Shown: positions 1 through 4,780 of the stretch, piece after piece
Layout of the letters: the number at the start of each line of letters is the position of its first letter
Numbering within the stretch: position 1 is the first letter of the stretch
Origin: Candidatus Dojkabacteria bacterium CG_4_10_14_0_2_um_filter_Dojkabacteria_WS6_41_15
GTDB taxonomy: Bacteria > Patescibacteriota > Dojkabacteria > GCA-002793355
DNA: 5,181 bases
Direction: 5' to 3'
NCBI GenBank assembly: GCA_002793355.1
Contig: PFQB01000061.1
Coordinates: 1 to 5,181 of the forward strand
The notes under the pieces: model-generated
What the model was told of the DNA's origin: nothing
What the model saw: only the letters and a program-made list of their open reading frames with translations
Database searches by the model: none
Program-made: the position numbers and the translations under genes

Positions 1-2149
1 CTTTCACGACTTTATCCAGAAATCCTCCGGATAGCCAATTCAGAACAACATAGGTCCAATAAATTACTTCCGTCACACCCGCGGTTAGTAAAGCTGCTGT
101 AGCATGTACTACTGCTTGCATCCCCAACTTAACCGCTACTTTCATTATTACTTTTTCGAGAACAATCTTAGCAACTTTCTGTGTTGCATCTCTGACAATT
201 CTTCCAGGAATCGCCATGATTCCCTGCACTTTTGCCGAAATACGCATTACTGTTTGGTAGCTCTTATTCTTCATTAATCTTTCGGCCCATTTTGCACCCT
301 TACTCCACCTCGCTGGTTGGGTAATAAACCTTCCATGATCAGTCCCTATCCGAATCATTCTCTGCGGCGTTTCTCCCGTCAATAATCCTGTGACAAATGA
401 GTAGGGGTGATACGTGTGGAATTTATACGCCTGCTTCTGCATCCAACTTGCATTCGGCCCTATAGTCCAACCCAATTGCTTCCATCCCAATAAGCGTTTT
501 TTATCCTCAGATTCTCCCTTTGCATTAGTGTATCCAAAATAGTATTTCGAAAACTGCTTTGATTCAGCACTGCTAAACAACTGAAATCCCAGATCCTTTT
601 CAGCCAAATAATTCATGAAATACGAACCATTAACCATAGGTTCAATAGAGCCTGCGCTTGGTTTTAATGGGTTAAATATGTTTAGCGCACCAACACCATC
701 GATAAAGGCCTTAGTAGCTCCAGCATCGCCAAACACAAGCATATTCATTGCTATACCCGAAGTTCCAAAAAAGCCATTTTTACCATTTCGATAAGACATG
801 TAACTAAGCCAATCCCCAAGTTTCATCTCTCCATTATTTGCACCCACTGTACCTGAAGCGCTAGCCATTCTGGCTGCTCCAACAACATTTCCGTGTCTGG
901 CGAATTCCGCTCCTAGATTATCTATTCCAGCTTTAACTGCGCCAGACATGTCTCTGAAGTCTCCGGCCCCAGCATTCCCTAATTCTTTAAAGAAATTAGT
1001 TGCCTTGGTTTCATCATCCAGACTCGAAAACAATTTCATTAAATTAGTCCTCAAACTGGGATTTGCAAGTACTGCAGGTTGACTGAGTGAATCTTGGATT
1101 GCACCTTGAAGAGAGTTTTTTAAAAAGAGTCCATATCCTTCCGTTGTATTTACTGCTCCAAAAGGATTGGGATTAAAAAGAGTTGCCTGATCAAATTGCC
1201 CAAGAATATTCGTTTTAGCGTGTTTAAAGCCAGCTACACTATTCTTTTGTGCTGTAAATAAATCGGTAAAGCCTTCAGGACCTTGGGTCGGATCGGCACC
1301 ATTCCAATAGGCAAAATTCGCTCCAGCAGCTGTTGCTTGGGCGCGTGCCCTTAACATAGCATTCTCGAAGACCCCTGAAGTCGGATCCGCAGCATCGGCT
1401 TGCTTAAGTAAATGAGAAGAAAGATCTTTTCTTTCGGTCGCGGTCATTGCACCGCCATACATGGCAAATGTATTCGCCAATACTTCATTACGTACACTTT
1501 CACCTGAACTTACACCAACAGGACCAGCACCAAAATTCTTCTCGGTTCCTATTCTGGCATGTGCTACTGTTGCACAAATGTCTGGATCAATTCCTATATC
1601 CCTTAATTGCCGCATATTTGCAGCTTCCTGCACATAGTTTCCAACACCGGCGATTGCCCGAGCGTTCATTGCTGCTTTCCAATTAGTAAAAAATGCATCC
1701 GCAGCTGCGTCAGCAACACCTTTAGGATCTGAAACTAGATCATTTAGGTTCTTAATTTCAATCTTGGGAGCGACCGTAATTTCTTCGTTTGATCCAATAA
1801 CATTTCCATATTCATCACGAGCAGCTGTTGCCCATGTAGTTTTACTGGTGTATTTGGGATCAGTTAGTATGCCGATGTCCGTGAGATTTAATCCAAACCC
1901 GCCCGTTAACTTGTCATTAAAGTAATTAACCGCATTGGCCTGAAATTGATCCGCAAGTTGCGGGCTTAACGTTAACGTAGCGGCTACGTCAACAATTGCA
2001 TCCGCCATTCCGTCGCTGATTTCTGCTCCAACATAATCTGAAGCTCCTTCTCGGCCGTATTTCTTTACCTGTTCTTGAGTATTTGCGAAAACAGCATCGT
2101 AAAAATGCCCCAACGCACTCATTGATACTTCTTTTTTACCGCCAGCCAT
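1..2149 (-). CDS. Large uncharacterised protein of the T4SS-like operon (partial, C-terminus beyond window)
   Basis: An uninterrupted frame of 716 codons starts at ATG 2149 and is still open at base 1, so only the C-terminal end is missing. I do not recognise a family. There is no signal peptide: the N-terminus (MAGGKKEVSM) is hydrophilic. Residues 1-630 are Ala/Gly/Asn-rich, mostly soluble in character, with a single Cys (192). Residues about 635-678 are basic and amphipathic (KVQ, RIVR, KVAKIVLEK, KVAVKLG). They lead into a hydrophobic stretch at about 679-706, a likely membrane segment just before the window ends. The start was chosen because a run of six G lies 8 nt upstream and could pair with the anti-SD by wobble; the next in-frame ATG is codon 10. 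It begins 28 nt after the VirB6/TrbL-like gene and is surely cotranscribed with it. A role as a secretion-machine component or as its exported substrate is inference from position only. Confidence 0.85.
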   Translation of the reverse strand, partial: MAGGKKEVSMSALGHFYDAVFANTQEQVKKYGREGASDYVGAEISDGMADAIVDVAATLTLSPQLADQFQANAVNYFNDKLTGGFGLNLTDIGILTDPKYTSKTTWATAARDEYGNVIGSNEEITVAPKIEIKNLNDLVSDPKGVADAAADAFFTNWKAAMNARAIAGVGNYVQEAANMRQLRDIGIDPDICATVAHARIGTEKNFGAGPVGVSSGESVRNEVLANTFAMYGGAMTATERKDLSSHLLKQADAADPTSGVFENAMLRARAQATAAGANFAYWNGADPTQGPEGFTDLFTAQKNSVAGFKHAKTNILGQFDQATLFNPNPFGAVNTTEGYGLFLKNSLQGAIQDSLSQPAVLANPSLRTNLMKLFSSLDDETKATNFFKELGNAGAGDFRDMSGAVKAGIDNLGAEFARHGNVVGAARMASASGTVGANNGEMKLGDWLSYMSYRNGKNGFFGTSGIAMNMLVFGDAGATKAFIDGVGALNIFNPLKPSAGSIEPMVNGSYFMNYLAEKDLGFQLFSSAESKQFSKYYFGYTNAKGESEDKKRLLGWKQLGWTIGPNASWMQKQAYKFHTYHPYSFVTGLLTGETPQRMIRIGTDHGRFITQPARWSKGAKWAERLMKNKSYQTVMRISAKVQGIMAIPGRIVRDATQKVAKIVLEKVIMKVAVKLGMQAVVHATAALLTAGVTEVIYWTYVVLNWLSGGFLDKVVK

Positions 2150-2157
2150 TCGTACAT

Positions 2158-2163
2158 CCCCCC
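2158..2163 (-). promoter_or_regulatory. Possible G-rich ribosome binding site for the large downstream gene
   Basis: Six consecutive G (minus strand) end 8 nt before ATG 2149. The run can pair with CCUCC at the 16S 3' end if one G-U wobble is allowed. It is the only SD-like site among the minus-strand genes of this window and supports the 2149 start over ATG 2122 (codon 10). Confidence 0.4.
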
Positions 2164-2177
2164 ATTTTCAATAGCAT

Positions 2178-3803
2178 TTACTTCATTGCGGTTCCAAGCA
2201 GAGGAATAGATTGCAATCGCTTGGATACTTCTTCACCAGCCTTTAGCATTGAACCAGAACTCTTGGCTGCAAACAAGTCTTCCATTGCTTTTGGAATTGA
2301 GGGAACCATATTTAGCAATACCAACATAATTATGCCATGCAAGCCCATGCCGACTGACATCATTCCCCAAAAGAAACTAATCAAAGTTCCTGAATCGGCT
2401 CCACCTGAAAGGGATCCCCCAGAAACTGCAGTCACTGGTCCACCGGTAAGCGAGTTACCACCCACCATAAAAGCCAGTTTGAGCGTTATATAAATTATCA
2501 TGTTTATTGCCACAACCATAAGCGGAGGTGCAAGCGCATTCTTAAACATCCGTCCTATCCATTCGGAAATTCCGGTGTTTTTACCAGGGATAGCCATCAG
2601 TACAAAAAGAACTGGTGCTAGAACTATATCAATTGCCATTTTTATATATATTTTTAATACAGTCCAGAATATTCGAATCGACGCTATGAATATCCCCCCA
2701 GTAATAATTATTCGAGAAATCAGCAGGACTATTCCAACGCCGGCAAGATTAAAACCTGTCACTATCCCCCCAACTATGTTAGAAATCCAACTACTCAAAG
2801 CAGATGGAATGCTAGTAAAGGTAAGCCCAAAATTTGAAGTAACTGTTTCTAATGCACCAACACCATCACCAACTAGCAAAACAAACAACAACTTTGCAGA
2901 AAGTCCAAGGGGTTCGTTAATGAAAGTCAAGAATCCAACGGGGGAATCCAAAGTAATTGGACCAATTTGCGCAATAGTACCACCAAAAAGTAATCCATAC
3001 CCCGGATCCTGCGTCATAAGAACAGTTACAAATACATTAGCAAACAGCAAAATGAGAAATTTTGACAAGTTCACAAAGAATACACCAAGAGCATAACTTG
3101 CTAAAGCCATTCCTGTTGCTATCACAATATTTTGCAACGCCATAGAAACAGTCACCACAACCTGTCCTCCAATTTTAGAACGGAACATTATCATAAACCC
3201 ACTAACAATTAGGACAAATACCACGATGACCATCGCGAAAGCGAACGACATTCCCCATAGGGTACTAATTCCGATACCAAAGTTCTGATCCTCTCCAAAG
3301 TAAATTGAAGCTGATCTACAATCTGGCGGGGCAGTCAGTAATCCTTTGTCACCACAATTTGCCCCGGCATATGCCGTACTCCCAGACACCAACTCCTTTG
3401 GCAGTAACATTTGAGCGTAATAGCCCGGAATACTCTCAGCTGGTACCCCAGAAAAGCTGGAAGCCATCATACTTACCGCATACTGTAGTGCACCAGGAGA
3501 ATCCTTCTGTGCGTTAACATCTCGTATATTGTCAAGAAGAGATACCTTCATACAATTACCAGCTGATGAAGTCATTCCAACACTCGCCACCGACAACAAT
3601 GATGTAACCAACACATTTGTAGTCGAGACCGCACTCTCCTGCGTAACCCCAATAGATTTGTCTATCGAATCACGACCGTTAGTAAATACATTAAGGTAGA
3701 GATTTTCATCTGCATCACAAGTCGCCGCGTAAACTGGCTTGAAATCTAACAAAACAAAGCTCAAAACGCCAATTAGAAGAGATAGTAATGCAATTTTTTT
3801 CAT
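2178..3803 (-). CDS. VirB6/TrbL-like polytopic inner-membrane protein of a type IV secretion-like system
   Basis: Probable inner-membrane channel component of a type IV secretion or conjugation-like apparatus. The protein is 541 aa from ATG 3803; a TTG at 3809 would add two residues. Residues 1-26 form a signal peptide (MKK, hydrophobic core, PVYA end). Residues 27-175 form an extracytoplasmic domain with the only four conspicuous Cys (29, 84, 150, 162), which could make two disulfides. Hydrophobic segments follow at about 180-207, 219-242, 243-264, 300-315, 345-375, 376-405, 425-447 and 472-500. The stretch from GFMIMFRSKIGGQ (from ~202) into the next helices resembles the VirB6/TrbL core seen in Patescibacteria. 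So does the late block with IPGK, W and NALAPPL (~405-428). A short basic tail ends the protein. It lies 8 nt after the 87-aa gene and 28 nt before the large gene, so all belong to one operon. No clear Shine-Dalgarno precedes it. The family call comes from topology and motif memory, not a search. Confidence 0.75.
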   Translation of the reverse strand: MKKIALLSLLIGVLSFVLLDFKPVYAATCDADENLYLNVFTNGRDSIDKSIGVTQESAVSTTNVLVTSLLSVASVGMTSSAGNCMKVSLLDNIRDVNAQKDSPGALQYAVSMMASSFSGVPAESIPGYYAQMLLPKELVSGSTAYAGANCGDKGLLTAPPDCRSASIYFGEDQNFGIGISTLWGMSFAFAMVIVVFVLIVSGFMIMFRSKIGGQVVVTVSMALQNIVIATGMALASYALGVFFVNLSKFLILLFANVFVTVLMTQDPGYGLLFGGTIAQIGPITLDSPVGFLTFINEPLGLSAKLLFVLLVGDGVGALETVTSNFGLTFTSIPSALSSWISNIVGGIVTGFNLAGVGIVLLISRIIITGGIFIASIRIFWTVLKIYIKMAIDIVLAPVLFVLMAIPGKNTGISEWIGRMFKNALAPPLMVVAINMIIYITLKLAFMVGGNSLTGGPVTAVSGGSLSGGADSGTLISFFWGMMSVGMGLHGIIMLVLLNMVPSIPKAMEDLFAAKSSGSMLKAGEEVSKRLQSIPLLGTAMK

Positions 3804-3811
3804 GACCAATT

Positions 3812-4075
3812 CTACTTGGATTTTCGGCTTCTTGTCAACAAGGGCGCGATAAAAGAAAATATTGTCTTTGCCGTATTCAAATACATTTGACCTGGCCCCG
3901 CCATAAAGTCAACGACGACTGCCTTTGTCTTCTCGTAATATGTAATCATTTCGAGTATCGAATCCAATTTTGTATTTATCTTTCCAAGCATATAAAGAAG
4001 GTATCCAAGCAACGTAATAAACACTAACAAGGCAACAATTCCCAATATTTGGAGTGTGATTTGTAATTCAATCAT
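3812..4075 (-). CDS. Small single-pass membrane protein (87 aa), T4SS-like operon
   Basis: The protein is 87 aa, begins MIELQITLQI and has one strong transmembrane helix at about residues 6-30 with the N-terminus short and probably outside or periplasmic. A charged amphipathic helix follows (about 32-52, KINTKLDSILEM, YYEKTK), then a second moderately hydrophobic stretch (~70-80) and a basic tail (RSRKSK). The general plan recalls DUF948-like proteins (anchor plus amphipathic helix), but I would not assign that family. The frame stays open upstream to 4234, but that extension overlaps the DUF5665-like gene by 142 nt and reads as non-protein-like, so ATG 4075 is preferred; it falls 17 nt after the preceding stop. 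No SD is visible: the leader is nearly all A/T and includes an AT-only inverted repeat (4083-4098). Position suggests an accessory subunit or assembly factor for the VirB6/TrbL-like protein; this is inference. Confidence 0.7.
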   Translation of the reverse strand: MIELQITLQILGIVALLVFITLLGYLLYMLGKINTKLDSILEMITYYEKTKAVVVDFMAGPGQMYLNTAKTIFSFIAPLLTRSRKSK

Positions 4076-4092
4076 ACAATGTAAATAATAAA

Positions 4093-4308
4093 TTATTTTC
4101 CCTGAAGTTTTCCAACCTCTACTATTATTCCATAAACGAACTCGCCTATTATCGGAATTGTTTGCACCTTTGAGGCAATCATCCCAAGAAACGTAACCAA
4201 CACCAAAGCGCCGAGCACTGTGCCCATCCCCCATCCTATACCAGCCACAAGGTTATCAGTAAACAATTTGCTTTTTGTTTTATCTAAATAGACAGCTTGT
4301 GCCTTCAT
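4093..4308 (-). CDS. DUF5665-like small membrane protein (71 aa), first gene of the T4SS-like operon
   Basis: The protein is 71 aa. A basic N-terminus (residues 1-17) is followed by a Gly-rich membrane helix at about 21-45 containing GIGWGMGTVLGALVLV. Then come a short polar stretch and a second, weaker hydrophobic region (51-66, IPIIGEFVYGIIVE). The G-x-G-x-G-[ST]-x-L-G-A pattern followed by a P-x-I-G-x-F motif matches what I recall of DUF5665, a family of tiny membrane proteins frequent in Patescibacteria and of unknown function. The start is fixed by a promoter whose -10 box ends only 5 nt before the ATG, which leaves no room for an RBS and implies a leaderless mRNA. It heads the operon with the 87-aa protein, the VirB6/TrbL-like protein and the large protein. 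Confidence 0.7.
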   Translation of the reverse strand: MKAQAVYLDKTKSKLFTDNLVAGIGWGMGTVLGALVLVTFLGMIASKVQTIPIIGEFVYGIIVEVGKLQGK

Positions 4309-4313
4309 AAAAC

Positions 4314-4342
4314 AGTATAGCAGGAAATAACGAATTAACGAA
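4314..4342 (-). promoter_or_regulatory. Extended -10 promoter of the T4SS-like operon, probably leaderless
   Basis: On the minus strand TGC-TATACT (TG at 4322-4321, hexamer 4319-4314) forms an extended -10 element with 5 of 6 matches to TATAAT. The -35 position at 17 bp spacing (4342-4337, TTCGTT) is poor, as is usual for extended -10 promoters. Only GTTTT separates the hexamer from ATG 4308, so the expected transcription start falls at or next to the A of the start codon. The same TATACT hexamer is used by the groES promoter. Confidence 0.55.
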
Positions 4343-4351
4343 CTAACCGAA
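4327..4351. repeat. Three imperfect tandem 8-9 bp repeats in the -35 region
   Basis: On the plus strand ATAACGAA (4327-4334), TTAACGAA (4335-4342) and CTAACCGAA (4343-4351) stand head to tail. They cover exactly the region where the weak -35 of the T4SS-like operon promoter would be. They could be an activator or repressor site, or a simple-sequence slip product. Function is inferred from position only. Confidence 0.45.
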
Positions 4352-4358
4352 TCAGTTC

Positions 4359-4375
4359 AATAACTAGCAGTTATT
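4359..4375 (-). terminator. Hairpin downstream of groES (7-bp stem, 3-nt loop)
   Basis: AATAACT / AGTTATT arms are separated by AGC (plus strand). With the adjacent hairpin at 4380-4394 it forms a tandem pair between the groES stop and the next promoter. The stem is AT-rich and no U-tract follows, so it is a poor classical intrinsic terminator. It may instead act as a 3' end stabiliser or processing site. Confidence 0.35.
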
Positions 4376-4379
4376 AGCT

Positions 4380-4394
4380 AATAGCTTCGCTATT
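4380..4394 (-). terminator. Hairpin overlapping the groES stop codon (6-bp stem, CTTCG-centred)
   Basis: AATAGC / GCTATT arms enclose TTC (plus strand), giving a compact CTTCG-centred hairpin that contains the groES stop codon (4390-4392). No U-run follows, so termination is uncertain. Its CTTCG centre is shared with hairpins near the right edge (5117-5129, 5132-5148, 5166-5174), so it may equally be a member of a small palindromic repeat family. Confidence 0.35.
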
Positions 4395-4671
4395 TCTCTA
4401 TCTTCGCCAACACATCCTTGATCGAAACAATCACAAATTTGGTATCATCGACATCTACTTCTGTTCCTGCATATTTTGAATAAATCACCCAATCCCCTTT
4501 TTTAATTCCACGCTCGGCAATTTTCTTTGAAGTTCCGACTGCAATAACTTCTGCCATATTCGGGGTTTTATCTTCCTTTGCAGTCTCGGGAATAAAAAGC
4601 CCAGACTTTGTTTTGACTTCTGGCTCAACGTTCTTTAGTACGAGATTAGAGGCAACTGGTTTAATAGTCAT
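4390..4671 (-). CDS. groES: Co-chaperonin GroES (Hsp10/Cpn10)
   Basis: A 93-aa protein of usual GroES length. GroES forms the heptameric lid of the GroEL chaperonin in the cytosol and controls release of folding substrates. The N-terminus MTIKPVASNLVLK matches the family start. The GroEL-binding mobile loop is at about 20-34 (KTKSGLFIPETAKE), with LFI in place of the usual IVL. EVIAVG (41-46) is the conserved strand, and KKGDWVIYSKYAGTEV (57-72) matches the signature K-x-GD-x-V-x-(F/Y)-x-KYAGTEV. ASIKD-like C-terminal strands (VSIKDVLAKIE) close the fold. The frame is open to 4848, but the family start, the promoter and the CIRCE operator fix ATG 4671. One oddity: the normally conserved Asp-Arg of the N-terminal DRV strand is Ser-Asn (8-9). 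No SD is visible. groEL does not follow; a hairpin pair and a new operon do. Confidence 0.95.
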   Translation of the reverse strand: MTIKPVASNLVLKNVEPEVKTKSGLFIPETAKEDKTPNMAEVIAVGTSKKIAERGIKKGDWVIYSKYAGTEVDVDDTKFVIVSIKDVLAKIEK

Positions 4672-4704
4672 GTGTGTCTGTTTCAAGTTATTTCGCTTGC
4701 CAGT

Positions 4705-4733
4705 AGTATAGTATTGGCAGTCTACAGAGTCAA
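4705..4733 (-). promoter_or_regulatory. groES promoter, sigma70 type
   Basis: On the minus strand -35 TTGACT (4733-4728) and -10 TATACT (4710-4705) are separated by exactly 17 bp; each matches 5 of 6 consensus bases. The start of transcription is expected near 4698, giving a leader of roughly 25-30 nt without a recognisable Shine-Dalgarno. The -35 and most of the spacer lie inside the CIRCE operator. Confidence 0.8.
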
Positions 4734-4740
4734 GTGCTAA
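4714..4740 (-). promoter_or_regulatory. CIRCE operator (HrcA binding site), slightly degenerate
   Basis: On the minus strand TTAGCACTT, a 9-nt spacer and GACTGCCAA fit the CIRCE consensus TTAGCACTC-N9-GAGTGCTAA at 8 of 9 and 7 of 9 positions with the exact spacing. It overlaps the -35 and spacer of the groES promoter, the expected place for repression by HrcA, whose activity depends on free chaperonin. groES is therefore probably heat-inducible. The upstream edge is 41 nt from the divergent ndk start, so an effect on ndk is possible but unsupported. hrcA itself is not in the window. Confidence 0.8.
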
Positions 4741-4780
4741 GGCAACTTCCAATGAATGATACAACGAAGAATAATTTTGT

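Noticed and set aside
1447..1686. 79-codon open frame on the plus strand
   Set aside because: It is antisense to the long 716-codon frame. The His/Leu/Gln-rich peptide is typical of reading a real gene backwards.
2083..2493. 136-codon open frame on the plus strand
   Set aside because: It is antisense to the junction of the large gene and the VirB6/TrbL-like gene. The peptide has no recognisable features.
2500..3096. 198-codon open frame on the plus strand
   Set aside because: It lies wholly antisense to the VirB6/TrbL-like gene, whose signal peptide and ordered membrane helices are convincing. The plus-strand peptide shows no domain order and no RBS.
3305..3517. 70-codon open frame on the plus strand
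   Set aside because: It is antisense to the extracytoplasmic domain of the VirB6/TrbL-like protein and has no supporting signals.
4083..4098. AT-only inverted repeat (7-nt arms) between the DUF5665-like and 87-aa genes
   Set aside because: It has no G or C pairs, so it would be very unstable as RNA and is expected by chance in such AT-rich spacer.
4076..4234. N-terminal extension of the 87-aa gene by 53 codons
   Set aside because: It would overlap the DUF5665-like gene over most of its length, and its Arg/Trp/Gly-rich sequence is unlike a real N-terminus. ATG 4075 directly precedes a proper membrane anchor.
4714..4780. Plus-strand promoter for ndk, starting from TTGGCA at 4714
   Set aside because: The hexamer is good, but no acceptable -10 lies 16-18 bp downstream. 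TACAAC (4760-4765) and ATAATT (4771-4776) have no matching -35. ndk transcription signals remain unresolved.
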